Part shown: one piece after another, positions 1-7,821 of the stretch
Layout of the letters: each line of letters starts with the position of its first letter
Position numbering within the stretch: position 1 is the stretch's first letter
Assembly (NCBI GenBank): GCA_020723665.1
Contig: DYIL01000023.1
Coordinates: 13,784-50,598 of the forward strand
Source: Methyloversatilis universalis
Lineage (GTDB): Bacteria > Pseudomonadota > Gammaproteobacteria > Methylococcales > Methylococcaceae
Length of the DNA stretch: 36,815 bases
Direction: 5' to 3'
Notes under the pieces: model-generated
What the model was told of the DNA's origin: nothing
What the model saw: only the letters and a program-made list of their open reading frames with translations
Database searches by the model: none
Made by a program: the position numbers and the translations under genes

Positions 1-120
1 GTTTGCGATTGGAAGGGTCATCCCAGCGCTCCTGGGATGACCGTTTGCGATTGGAAGGGTCATCCCAGCGCTCCTGGGATGACCGTTTGCGATTGGAGCG
101 CCAGGACGACCCTTCCCGAC
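1..120. repeat. Tandem 42-bp palindromic repeats at the left edge
   Basis: Two perfect 42-bp units run back to back (1-42 and 43-84), both starting GTTTGCGATTGG. Each contains an 11-bp perfect inverted repeat, GGTCATCCCAG / CTGGGATGACC, around a 5-nt loop. A third unit starts at 85 with the same 12-13 bases, but the segment that follows (about 96-117) resembles the reverse complement of the corresponding part of the unit, with some changes. The array may continue to the left of the window. There are no spacers, so it is not a CRISPR array. The stem-loops could act in mRNA stability or termination, but that is inference. Confidence 0.85.
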
Positions 121-123
121 AGT

Positions 124-149
124 TTGTCGGCAAAGGATTGCCGACCTAC
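124..149 (+). repeat. Dispersed 26-bp repeat, copy 1 (hairpin)
   Basis: This 26-bp sequence contains the hairpin GTCGGCAA-AGGA-TTGCCGAC (8-bp stem, 4-nt loop). It recurs in inverted orientation at 2548-2573 with 24 of 26 positions identical. The two copies bracket ccmG-ccmH-ccmI. It is probably a REP-type intergenic repeat. Confidence 0.75.
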
Positions 150-234
150 TTTACTTAGGACAGGCTTATCCCGTGCTACATAGCACTTGATTTATAGTAC
201 GTCTCTTTCCGTAACGGCATATTCATAACCCACC

Positions 235-765
235 ATGCGCTATCTCATTCCATTGGCCGTGTTCGCCGTCATGGTGATCTTTCTCGGCATCGGTCTGACT
301 CTGAATCCCAGAGAAGTGCCCTCGCCGTTCATCGGCAAGCCCGCGCCCATGTTCGCCTTGCCCCAGGTGGCGGACGCCGGCAAGACCCTGAGCAGCGACG
401 ATCTCAAGGGTCAGGTCAGTCTGGTGAATGTTTGGGCGTCCTGGTGCACGTCCTGCCGGGAAGAGCACCCGGTGCTGCTGCAGCTCGCGAAGCAAAACAT
501 CGTTCCCATCTACGGCCTCAACTACAAGGACGAGAGGGACAACGCCCTCGCCTGGTTGCAGCGCTTCGGCGATCCCTATACCGCGAGCGCCTTCGATCCC
601 GAAGGCAAGACCGGCATCGACTGGGGCGTGTACGGTGTGCCGGAAACCTTCGTCATCGATCGCGACGGCATCATTCGCCATAAGCAGACCGGGCCGATCA
701 CGCCGGAAATCCTGGAAAAGAAGCTACTCCCCCTGATCCGCCAATTACAGGCTAAGTCTTCATGA
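235..765 (+). CDS. ccmG: CcmG/DsbE, thiol-disulfide oxidoreductase for cytochrome c maturation
   Basis: This is a 176-residue membrane-anchored periplasmic thioredoxin. The family reduces the apocytochrome CXXCH cysteines (or CcmH) before haem attachment. Residues 3-22 form a hydrophobic N-terminal anchor. The active site is WASWCTSC (C71 and C74), and the cis-proline motif typical of CcmG, GVPETF, lies at 134-139. The length is normal for the family. The ATG at 235 gives the anchor directly, although the ribosome binding site is weak. The stop codon overlaps the ccmH start by 4 nt (ATGA), so the two are translationally coupled. Upstream lies only repeat DNA, so any ccmF would have to be beyond the left edge and separated by that array. 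Confidence 0.95.
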   Translation: MRYLIPLAVFAVMVIFLGIGLTLNPREVPSPFIGKPAPMFALPQVADAGKTLSSDDLKGQVSLVNVWASWCTSCREEHPVLLQLAKQNIVPIYGLNYKDERDNALAWLQRFGDPYTASAFDPEGKTGIDWGVYGVPETFVIDRDGIIRHKQTGPITPEILEKKLLPLIRQLQAKSS

Positions 766-1214
766 TGCATCGGTTATTGCCGTTCCTCCTGATTCTTCCC
801 TTCACCGTTCAAGCCATCGAAATCCGCGAGTTCGACGATCCGGCCAAGCAACAGCGCTACGAGCGCCTGATCGAAGAACTCCGCTGTCTGGTCTGCCAGA
901 ACCAGTCCCTGGCCGATTCCGATGCCGATCTTGCAAAGGACCTGCGGGACGAGGTCTACACCATCATCCAAAGCGGCAAGAGCGAACAGGAAGCGGTCAA
1001 ATTCCTGACCGATCGCTACGGCGATTTCGTGCTCTATCGCCCGCCTTTCAAGATGACGACGGCTCTTCTATGGGGCGGACCGTTCCTGCTCTTGGCCGGC
1101 GGAGGCGCTTTTCTATGGCGGCAGGTGAAACGCCGCAACACGGGCGAGGACCTGACGCTTACCGATGAAGAAAAGAAGCGCCTAGAGCGGCTTCGAAACA
1201 ATCTCGAAGGGTAA
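762..1214 (+). CDS. ccmH: CcmH, cytochrome c-type biogenesis protein (CXXC)
   Basis: This 150-residue protein has a signal peptide (about residues 1-18, cleaved near VQA), then the family signature RCLVCQNQS at 41-49 with the redox pair C42/C45. A C-terminal membrane helix lies at about 104-123, followed by a charged tail. This matches the short CcmH/CycL form, which keeps apocytochrome cysteines reduced and presents them to the haem lyase CcmF. It starts inside the ccmG stop codon and is followed 6 bp later by ccmI, so the three genes form one operon. ATG codons stand at 762 and 765. The first is preferred because of the ATGA coupling. Confidence 0.95.
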   Translation: MMHRLLPFLLILPFTVQAIEIREFDDPAKQQRYERLIEELRCLVCQNQSLADSDADLAKDLRDEVYTIIQSGKSEQEAVKFLTDRYGDFVLYRPPFKMTTALLWGGPFLLLAGGGAFLWRQVKRRNTGEDLTLTDEEKKRLERLRNNLEG

Positions 1215-1220
1215 ATATCG

Positions 1221-2420
1221 ATGACGGGTTTCTGGCTTTCGGCCGTACTGCTTCTGATCGTGGGCTACGTCTTTTTCCTTCCCGCGCTCCTCGGCAAAAC
1301 CGGGGGCGGGCGGCTTAGCCGGGCGAAGCTCAATCTCCTCCTGCACCGGCAGCGGCAAACCGAGCTCGCCCGGGAAGCGGCAAGCCCCGAGGATCTGGAA
1401 CGTCTGACCGCGGAATCCGAGCGGAATCTGCTCGGGGATCTCGAGGCTGCCGAAGAGACGAAAGCTCAGTCGAACAACCACGGCCGCTCGGCCGTTCTGG
1501 CCACGCTCGCGATCGTTCCGATAATGGCCTTGACGCTTTACCTCGCACTCGGCCGCATCGACCTCGTCGGCGTCCGCACGCCGAACAACATGGCCGACGT
1601 CCAGGAGAGCATACGCCTGCTGGCGGAAAGGCTGGCCAAGCAGCCGAACGATCTGGAAGGCTGGGTATTACTCGCCCGCTCGCTGCAAGCGACCGATCAG
1701 CCGGATAAGGCGTTGAAGGCCTACGAATTCGCCCTCACGCTTGCCCCCGAGGATCTGGACATCAAGGCTTTTTACGCACAGGCCCTGGCCGAAACCCACC
1801 AGGGCAGCATGGCCGGCAAACCGACCGAAATCGTCGACGAAATCCTGAAGAAGAATCCCGATCACCAGACCGCGCTCTGGATGGCGGGAATCGCCGCTGG
1901 CGAAAGGAAAGACGCGGCCAGGGCGGTGGAGTATTGGGAAAAATTAAAAAATCAATTCGCGCCGGACAGCGAGGAAGCCAAGCAGATTGCCGGCTACATC
2001 GCAAGAGTCCAAGGCATCCCGGCACCGACCGAGCCGCAGGCGCCTGCGACCGGAGCCGGCAAACACATCCGCGTCACGGTGACCTTGGCCGAAAATCTGA
2101 AAGCCCGAGTTTCGCCGGACGACGCCCTATTCGTGTTCGCCCGCGCGGCCGAAGGCCCGCCCATGCCCTTGGCAGTCGTCCGCAAGAAGGCCAAAGACCT
2201 GCCGGTGGAAGTCGTGCTGGACGACTCCATGTCCATGGTACAGGGCATGACACTCTCTACCGCCGACCGCGTCGTGATCGGCGCGCGCATTTCCAAGAGC
2301 GGACAGCCGAAGGCCGAAGACGGCGATCTGCAAGGCTTGAGCGAGGCCTTGGCTCCTGAGGATAGCGGAAGCTACAGAATCGTGGTCGACCGGGTCATCG
2401 GGGGCGAGGCCGAGCGTTAA
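1221..2420 (+). CDS. ccmI: CcmI, TPR apocytochrome c chaperone
   Basis: This 399-residue protein has an N-terminal membrane helix (about 3-22), a cytoplasmic loop rich in Arg/Glu, and a second helix at about 91-113. A periplasmic TPR region (about 120-260) follows, with recognisable repeats such as the stretch around AYEFALTLAPEDLDIKAFYA. The C-terminal domain (about 280-399) is the beta-rich module found in the CcmI/NrfG-like family. CcmI binds the C-terminal helix of apocytochromes c and hands them to CcmF/H. An AAGGG sequence about 8 nt before the ATG supports the start. It is the last gene of the ccmGHI set. The DNA after its stop is repeat sequence. Confidence 0.93.
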   Translation: MTGFWLSAVLLLIVGYVFFLPALLGKTGGGRLSRAKLNLLLHRQRQTELAREAASPEDLERLTAESERNLLGDLEAAEETKAQSNNHGRSAVLATLAIVPIMALTLYLALGRIDLVGVRTPNNMADVQESIRLLAERLAKQPNDLEGWVLLARSLQATDQPDKALKAYEFALTLAPEDLDIKAFYAQALAETHQGSMAGKPTEIVDEILKKNPDHQTALWMAGIAAGERKDAARAVEYWEKLKNQFAPDSEEAKQIAGYIARVQGIPAPTEPQAPATGAGKHIRVTVTLAENLKARVSPDDALFVFARAAEGPPMPLAVVRKKAKDLPVEVVLDDSMSMVQGMTLSTADRVVIGARISKSGQPKAEDGDLQGLSEALAPEDSGSYRIVVDRVIGGEAER

Positions 2421-2479
2421 CCCGCTCTCGGTTGCAACACCTTCTCCAGTCCTGAGCCGTGGATCATGGAGGATATCCT

Positions 2480-2543
2480 GTGGGAGCTGGCTTTAGCCCA
2501 CGATATCGGATAGCTTTGAGTCGTGGCCAAAGCCCGCTCCCAC
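2480..2543. repeat. REP/BIME-like palindrome after ccmI
   Basis: Two imperfect inverted arms face each other: GTGGGAGCTGGCTTTAGCCC (2480-2499) and, as its complement, CCAAAGCCCGCTCCCAC (2527-2543). The arm core resembles the GTGGGAGCGGGCTT REP elements known from pseudomonads and relatives. It lies just downstream of the ccm operon, where such elements protect mRNA 3' ends or bind gyrase in other bacteria. Function here is inferred. Confidence 0.7.
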
Positions 2544-2547
2544 TGTT

Positions 2548-2573
2548 GTAGGTCGGGAATCCCTTGCCGACAA
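2548..2573 (-). repeat. Dispersed 26-bp repeat, copy 2 (inverted)
   Basis: This is the inverted partner of 124-149, with 24 of 26 positions matching. The hairpin is GTCGGGAA-TCCC-TTGCCGAC, with one mismatch in the stem. It follows the REP-like palindrome directly. Confidence 0.75.
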
Positions 2574-2602
2574 TGGGCCTCTTCAAACCGCACGCCCCGG
2601 TC

Positions 2603-3055
2603 TCACCGCCGGCACTGAATCTTCAGCGATTTGATATTGCGGTGGAAATTCAGGTCACCCAAATGGTGTTCCTTGGTTCCGGGCCCAAAGCTGATCTTCA
2701 AATCCTGGGCACTCCCGATGTCCTTTTCTCCCAAAGCTTGAAGCTCCCTCTGGTGATAAATCGGTCCCTGGGGTGTATCCTTAAAACCTTCCAGTCGGAA
2801 GGCGTAAACCTCGGCATCCGGACCTACAACCAGGCTTTCGATGCGATTGCTCCAGTCCTCACCGTTCAGCGACTTGAGGTCGGACAGCTCGGTAGGTCCT
2901 TTCAGGCGGACATGGGCGCCTTGGTAATCGGCTCTATCATAGAGATCCAGCCAGCATTCCTTTGCAGCGACTGCCGAACTCGCGTACGCCAACAAAACAG
3001 CCGCGAAAAGAGACGATGCCAACCGGCCAAGGTTGCGCGCGAACTTGGTATACAT
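2603..3055 (-). CDS. Exported beta/gamma-crystallin-like protein
   Basis: This 150-residue protein has a clear signal peptide (cleavage near SSAVAA, about residue 31). The mature part has the pattern of a beta/gamma-crystallin fold: an aromatic, LYDRADYQG (a variant of the Y/F-x-G-x-F Greek-key entry), alternating hydrophobics, then W-x-N-x-IESLVVG and VYAFRLEGF. The second half contains a similar LKISFGPG segment. Two cysteines remain in the mature protein (WLD-proximal C and C-terminal QCRR) and could form a disulfide. The family assignment is by pattern only. The gene is divergent from the beta-helix gene at 3405, with about 350 bp between them. The physiological role is unknown. Confidence 0.7.
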   Translation of the reverse strand: MYTKFARNLGRLASSLFAAVLLAYASSAVAAKECWLDLYDRADYQGAHVRLKGPTELSDLKSLNGEDWSNRIESLVVGPDAEVYAFRLEGFKDTPQGPIYHQRELQALGEKDIGSAQDLKISFGPGTKEHHLGDLNFHRNIKSLKIQCRR

Positions 3056-3404
3056 AGCAAACTCCTTGATTTTGAAGGTTAGTCTGCAAACAGCCGTAAC
3101 CGACCGTCGCTAGCGCCTCTCCTTGGCATCCACCCCCACGAGGATTGGAGTCTCACTAATAAAACGAGTTCCTAGACCTTTGCCAAGCCTAGGTTTGTTA
3201 ACTTCGATCAGTGGCTCCAGCTCAGATTACGCTTGGAAATTCTTCCCGGCAAGATCCGGCACCGAACGTTTGAGCGCCGCGAGGATTGGCCGATTTCGCT
3301 GCTTTCTGTATTCTTTAAAGGCGTTAGCGGCCGAGCGAGGACTCTCCTGGCCGCTGATGATGTTCCGGATTGTGAAGGATTCATGTCGACAAGGAGGTAA
3401 AGAC
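3056..3404. other. Divergent intergenic region, no gene seen
   Basis: This is the spacer between the crystallin-like gene (minus) and the beta-helix gene (plus). It stays open in the frame of the beta-helix protein from 3123, but the translation looks non-coding (Arg/Ser/Pro rich, no hydrophobic pattern) and ends in a strong ribosome binding site, AAGGAGGTAAAG, ahead of the ATG at 3405. Promoters for both genes must lie here. None is clear enough to mark. Confidence 0.6.
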
Positions 3405-4919
3405 ATGGCTGCTTTCATCTTCAGCACATCGCTTCACCGATACCTATTAGTATTGCCAGTACTTTTCGCCCTAGCGGCCGAGTCCGTCGAGGCGACTGTT
3501 TTTACGGTGGGCGCGACCGGCGGCGCGGCTTGCAGTCTGGGCGCCGCAATCACGGCGGCGATCCTCGATGAGCAAACCGGAAGCTGTCCAGCGGGTTCCG
3601 AGGAAGATACCATCGAGCTCACCGGCGACATCGTCCTGACGAAAGCACTGCCCACAATAATGAGCAACTGCCGAGACTACCCGGATCCTTGTATTCAAGC
3701 CCGCATAATCATCAATGGACACGGTCATTCGATCGCGCGCTCGACCCACCCGAATACTCCCGAGTTCGATCTGCTATCGATCCGTGGCTTGTGCGGCGAG
3801 GGCTATTATGGCGAACCGCGTGTCGCGCTGAACGACGTGACGCTCGAACATGGCCAAACCGGAATTTCGGTAACGCACGGGGGCGACTCGTGTCCGCCAT
3901 CGGTCATCCTTACGAATAGCCGCGTTTCCGACAATATCGGAGACGGCATATTAGCGAAGCATTCTTCAGTAAGCCTCACAAACAGTGTGATCGCCGATAA
4001 TGGCGGTCACGGCATCAATGGCTATGCTGCCGATATTGACGTGACGGACAGTACCATCGCTCACAATGCAAATCGGGGCATCTTGGCTCTTGGCGGCAAT
4101 TGGGCTGAAAGCGAAGGGGCCCTTTCCGTGACCCGTAGCACCCTTGTCGGCAACACCGGCGGCGGCATCGAACTCACCCGCCTTCGCGCCACGCTCGTGA
4201 ACAGCACGATCTCCGGAAACGGCAATGCCTCGGTGATTGGGGGCGGCATCTACCAGACGCCTAGCGATAACGAGCGGCTAGCCCATTTAACGCTTGCCGA
4301 TACGACTGTTTCCTACCATGTCGCCGAGATCGGCGGAGGTTTTTACCACGATGCCAAAAAGATGGTTTGGCAAGATGCCAACGGAAAATGGGATGGAGAC
4401 CAAACTACGCTGATCAATTCGATCATTGCCAACAATACCGGTCGGGATTGCGTGAGCAGCAACACCGCTCCGCTGATCACCTTTGTCGGGCGCAACCTGA
4501 TCCGAGACGGCGGTTGTTACGATTGGAGCGATTCCGCGTCCAGTCCCCCGCTGATCGGCGATCCTTGGCTCGGGCCGCTCCAGGACAACGGCGGCCCCAC
4601 GCCGACTCATGCACTCCTCGAAGGCAGTCCGGCGCTGGATCGGATCATTTTTATCTATGACGTAGACGGCAATCCCTTGGGTTGCGAAGGCACGACCGAT
4701 GGCATAATCGCCGGCGTGGTGACCGATCAACGCGGCATCAAGCGACCGCAGCCCAGCGACGGCTTCTGCGACATTGGCGCCTTCGAATTCGCCCATCCGC
4801 CATCCGATCAGGACGACTGCAAGAACGGCGGCTATAAGAAATATGGCTTCGAAACCTTGGAGCAGTGCGTCCAGTCGGTGGCTGCCGAAAAACCAGGATT
4901 GGACGAGCGATCTCTTTAA
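3405..4919 (+). CDS. Secreted parallel beta-helix protein (choice-of-anchor-Q type)
   Basis: This is a 504-residue exported protein. The start at 3405 is set by AAGGAGG 8 nt upstream and is followed at once by a signal peptide (about residues 1-28). The mature N-terminus has TVGATGGAACSLGAAI, a variant of the CSLREAI motif found at the start of polymorphic-outer-membrane-like beta-helix proteins. The middle (about 90-370) consists of repeated Asn-rich turns (NSRVSDN, NSVIADN, DSTIAHN, RSTLVGN, NSTISGN) typical of right-handed beta-helices. The segment DPWLGPLQDNGGPTPTHAL and the GFCDIGAFEF ending match the choice-of-anchor-Q family. An extra C-terminal tail (CKNGGYKKYGFETLEQC) has a two-Cys motif seen after other exported repeat proteins. 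It may be a surface adhesin or carbohydrate-active shell protein. The substrate is unknown. Confidence 0.8.
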   Translation: MAAFIFSTSLHRYLLVLPVLFALAAESVEATVFTVGATGGAACSLGAAITAAILDEQTGSCPAGSEEDTIELTGDIVLTKALPTIMSNCRDYPDPCIQARIIINGHGHSIARSTHPNTPEFDLLSIRGLCGEGYYGEPRVALNDVTLEHGQTGISVTHGGDSCPPSVILTNSRVSDNIGDGILAKHSSVSLTNSVIADNGGHGINGYAADIDVTDSTIAHNANRGILALGGNWAESEGALSVTRSTLVGNTGGGIELTRLRATLVNSTISGNGNASVIGGGIYQTPSDNERLAHLTLADTTVSYHVAEIGGGFYHDAKKMVWQDANGKWDGDQTTLINSIIANNTGRDCVSSNTAPLITFVGRNLIRDGGCYDWSDSASSPPLIGDPWLGPLQDNGGPTPTHALLEGSPALDRIIFIYDVDGNPLGCEGTTDGIIAGVVTDQRGIKRPQPSDGFCDIGAFEFAHPPSDQDDCKNGGYKKYGFETLEQCVQSVAAEKPGLDERSL

Positions 4920-4920
4920 G

Positions 4921-4970
4921 GCGGCCGGTTGTCGACAGCGTTGCGGGCGCCGGCTCACCGGGCCGCTTTT
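4921..4970 (+). terminator. Candidate intrinsic terminator after the beta-helix gene
   Basis: GCGGCCGG (4921-4928) pairs with CCGGGCCGC (4958-4966), one base bulged, across a GC-rich loop that can itself fold. Four T residues follow (4967-4970). It begins 1 nt after the stop codon and overlaps the last codons of the convergent efflux gene. Confidence 0.5.
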
Positions 4971-6211
4971 CGATAGCCCCTCGTGAGTCGTTTGGCTTGG
5001 AGCGGAGACGCAACCGGCACGTCGGACCAAGTGCAAGGGGATTCCAAGGAATCGTCTTTGGGCACCACATTGGCCTTGATGATTTCATCCGCCTTGCGTT
5101 CCGCGGCGGCGAGTTCTTCGCTGAAAATGTCCGTTCGGTACGCCTCTGCGGATGTATCCGCCAGCGAGGTATCCACCGGCCGGCCGGGCTCGTCGATATG
5201 GATCGAAGTCACCGTGGATAGTCCCGGGCGGATCGGTCGCTTCAGGATCTCGTCTTTCCGCAGAGCGATGCGCACCGGCACCCGCTGGACGATGTGGATG
5301 AAATTGCCGGTGGCATTGTCCGGCGGCAGCAGGGCGAACACGCTGCCGGTTCCGGGTACCAGCCCTTCCACCGTGCCGTGATAGAGCCGGCGCCTGCCGT
5401 AGAGATCGACGATCACCTCGGCCGACTGGCCTGGCCGAACCTTACGCAGCTCGGTCTCGCGCAGGTTCGCCTCCACCCAGAGATGGTCCAGGGGCACCAC
5501 CATGAGCAGCATGTCTCCGGGGTGGACCCGGTCGCCGACCTGGACCTTGCGCTTCGCCACGTAACCCGAAACGGGCGCCCGGATGCGCTGGCGCACGAAA
5601 TCCAGGTAGGCCTCGATGAACCGGTGCTTGGCGGCTTCGATCTCGGGGTGCTCCGTGCGGCTGGTGCCGCCCACGCGTGCCTCGATGGCCTGGAGTTCCG
5701 CTCCGACTTCGCGCAGTTCCGCCTCGAGGGCGGTCATTTGATCTTCGGCGTTTTGCAGGACCTGCTCCGAAACCGAACCGCTCGGAAACGCCTGGCGGAA
5801 GCGCATCACGTCATGGCGCACCCGGGCGAGCAGGGCCGAGCGCGCGTCCCGTTTCCGGCAGAGTTGCTGGCGTGTCGCGAACAGGGCGCCGATGCCGCGC
5901 ACGGTCCGCCCTAAGTCGCCCTCGCTTTGTCCCAGGGCGGCGTAGGCGCGGTGTTCGTCGAGCCGGACCAGGAGGTCGCCCTTGTTCACGAACTGGGTTT
6001 CTTCGGCCAGGACCTGGATGACGATGCCCGTGGCATCCGCTTCTACCGGGATCAGATTGCCGGCGACGAAGGCATTGTCGGTCACGACCCAGAAACGGCC
6101 GTGAATCCACCAATACACGGCATAGCTAAGAGCGCTCGCGACAACGGCCAGCGCCACCAGCAACAGACGACGGTTGCGGCGGGCGCGGATCGCCTTGGGA
6201 TGAATCCTCAT
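4955..6211 (-). CDS. EmrA/HlyD-type periplasmic membrane fusion protein
   Basis: This is a 418-residue adaptor subunit of a tripartite pump, linking an inner-membrane transporter to an outer-membrane channel. It has a basic N-terminus and one membrane helix (about 14-35). The first half of the lipoyl/barrel-sandwich domain is VTDNAFVAGN to LLVRLDEHRAY (about 42-91). A long coiled-coil hairpin (about 95-210) follows. The second lipoyl half is IRAPVSGYVAKRKVQVGDRVHPGDMLL (about 215-245). The beta-barrel region contains WVEANLRETEL. The pattern and spacing match EmrA. It is the last gene of the pump operon, 110 bp after the outer-membrane factor gene, with a poor ribosome binding site. The C-terminal 40 residues beyond the barrel look disordered. 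Confidence 0.92.
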   Translation of the reverse strand: MRIHPKAIRARRNRRLLLVALAVVASALSYAVYWWIHGRFWVVTDNAFVAGNLIPVEADATGIVIQVLAEETQFVNKGDLLVRLDEHRAYAALGQSEGDLGRTVRGIGALFATRQQLCRKRDARSALLARVRHDVMRFRQAFPSGSVSEQVLQNAEDQMTALEAELREVGAELQAIEARVGGTSRTEHPEIEAAKHRFIEAYLDFVRQRIRAPVSGYVAKRKVQVGDRVHPGDMLLMVVPLDHLWVEANLRETELRKVRPGQSAEVIVDLYGRRRLYHGTVEGLVPGTGSVFALLPPDNATGNFIHIVQRVPVRIALRKDEILKRPIRPGLSTVTSIHIDEPGRPVDTSLADTSAEAYRTDIFSEELAAAERKADEIIKANVVPKDDSLESPCTWSDVPVASPLQAKRLTRGYRKAAR

Positions 6212-6321
6212 AGTGCCTGTTTGAGTTTCCCAGATTTATTGTTCGAATTATGCGGACGGGGCTATTTCTTGGCTCAACAGGGTAGCGTCGGGGCTTTGCC
6301 CATCGTTCGGCAGGAATCTTA

Positions 6322-7821
6322 TCAATCCGAGATCGGCCGGAGGCGTGTGGCGTCGAGACCGTTTGAATAGCCTCCGCCCAGGGCCTCGATGAGATCGGTC
6401 ATGGCGACATACTGATCGGTTTCCAAGGTCTTTAGCGTGTACTCGTGATCCAGTACGGAATGTCGGCGCGCCAGCACCCCTCGGCGGTCGTCCAAGCCGC
6501 TGCGGTGGCGCTCCTGGGCGAGATCGAGCGCCTCGCGCTGCGAAGCCAGCAAGCGGTTCTGCGCCTCGACGATAGTGCGAGTGTCGCGCCAATTGCTGAG
6601 GCTGTCGGCGACTTCCTGAACCGCCTGCAGCAAAGTCTTGTTGTAGAGTTCCACGGCCTCGTCGTATTCCGCCCGCTGCACCGACAATTGCCCGCGCAGG
6701 CGTCCCCCCTCGAAAATGGGAAGCCTAAGGCCGGGCGCGACGCCGTACGCGAAACTGTTCCCCGAGAACAGAATATTGGCGAGGGAACTCGCACCCTTGG
6801 TCATGCGCAACGCGTTCAAGCCGACGAAAGCCGTCAGATCGACGGTCGGATAAAAGCTGGCTTTGGCCACCTTGATCCGCTGCGCGGCCGCTTCGGCCCG
6901 GTGCAGCGCTGCCGCCAGGTCCGGGCGATGGGCGAGCAGCTCCAGCGGAAGCTTCTCGGGAAGCGGAATTCTTTGGGGCGGACTGACGCTCCGGTTGAAC
7001 AGATTCTGTGTCGCATCCGGACCGCGGCCGATCAGACGCGCCAGCAGGTTACGCTGCAGGTCCAAATAGTCGCGGGTGACGGCGTGGCGCTTGCTGGCCG
7101 TCTGCAGTTCGGTTTCGGCCAGCTTGACGGGATCGGCGGAATCCAGCCCCAGTGCATAACGCGTCTTTGCCAATTCGAGCAATTGTCGCCTCAAGTCGAC
7201 CATTTCCTCCGCCAAATCGAGCTGCTGACGTAGCGCGACGCCTCGGAAATAACACCTCGCTATCGCCGCCGTCAATTGCAGCCTGACTTTGGCCTGCTCC
7301 GCCTCCTCCGCCGCCGCCTCGCCGAGAGCCGCTTCCAGCGCGGCACGATTCTTTCCCCAAAAATCGAATTCGTAGCGGAGGCCGAAGGGGTTGATCAGCG
7401 CCGAGACGGTATGCGCGCCTCTAAGGGCGACGTTGACGCTGTACTCGGAAAAGCGCGCCGTTGCGACCTCCGCCTCGGCATCGAGAAAAGGCAACAATCT
7501 CGCCCCTTCCACACGGGCGAAGCCCTCCGCCTCGCGCAGCCTGGCCGCGGCCGCCTTGAGGCCGGGATTGTCCTTGAGCGCCGTATCCATCAGATAGTTC
7601 AGCTCGGAACTGCCGAACTGTAGCCACCAGCGGTTCTCGGGCCAGGACAGCCGCGCCGTCAGCGACTCTTCTCCGCGCGCCTCGGATAATTTCTGTGTCA
7701 TACCCGGCGTTTGGACGAACTCGGCACGTTCGCCGCCTGACGGAATCCAGGCGCAGCCGCCGGTCAGACACAGCGTACCGAGGCCCGCGAACAGGCGACG
7801 ATGAATGGTTCCTCGCCTCAT
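6322..7821 (-). CDS. NodT-type outer-membrane efflux lipoprotein
   Basis: This 499-residue TolC-superfamily protein provides the outer-membrane exit duct. The reading frame is open further upstream to 7911. The ATG at 7821 is chosen because it overlaps the MFS stop by 4 nt (ATGA) and is followed by a lipoprotein signal ending LTGGC (C23). Two repeated OEP helical domains follow. The conserved stretch NPGLKAAAARLREAEG lies near residue 100, and PDLAAALHRAEAAAQRI marks the start of the second repeat. NodT-family members combine a lipid anchor with the TolC barrel. It is translationally coupled to the MFS gene, so the duct is dedicated to this pump. Confidence 0.93.
   Translation of the reverse strand: MRRGTIHRRLFAGLGTLCLTGGCAWIPSGGERAEFVQTPGMTQKLSEARGEESLTARLSWPENRWWLQFGSSELNYLMDTALKDNPGLKAAAARLREAEGFARVEGARLLPFLDAEAEVATARFSEYSVNVALRGAHTVSALINPFGLRYEFDFWGKNRAALEAALGEAAAEEAEQAKVRLQLTAAIARCYFRGVALRQQLDLAEEMVDLRRQLLELAKTRYALGLDSADPVKLAETELQTASKRHAVTRDYLDLQRNLLARLIGRGPDATQNLFNRSVSPPQRIPLPEKLPLELLAHRPDLAAALHRAEAAAQRIKVAKASFYPTVDLTAFVGLNALRMTKGASSLANILFSGNSFAYGVAPGLRLPIFEGGRLRGQLSVQRAEYDEAVELYNKTLLQAVQEVADSLSNWRDTRTIVEAQNRLLASQREALDLAQERHRSGLDDRRGVLARRHSVLDHEYTLKTLETDQYVAMTDLIEALGGGYSNGLDATRLRPISD

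Noticed and set aside
1..97. CRISPR array at the left edge
   Set aside because: The 42-bp units adjoin each other with no unique spacers, and each unit is mostly one long palindrome. No cas gene is visible.
3123..3404. N-terminal extension of the beta-helix protein by 94 residues
   Set aside because: It lacks a protein-like pattern, and a strong ribosome binding site and signal peptide begin at 3405.
4287..5036. 249-codon minus-strand frame opposite the beta-helix gene
   Set aside because: It is antisense to a supported gene, extends into the efflux adaptor's end, and has no family motif or ribosome binding site.
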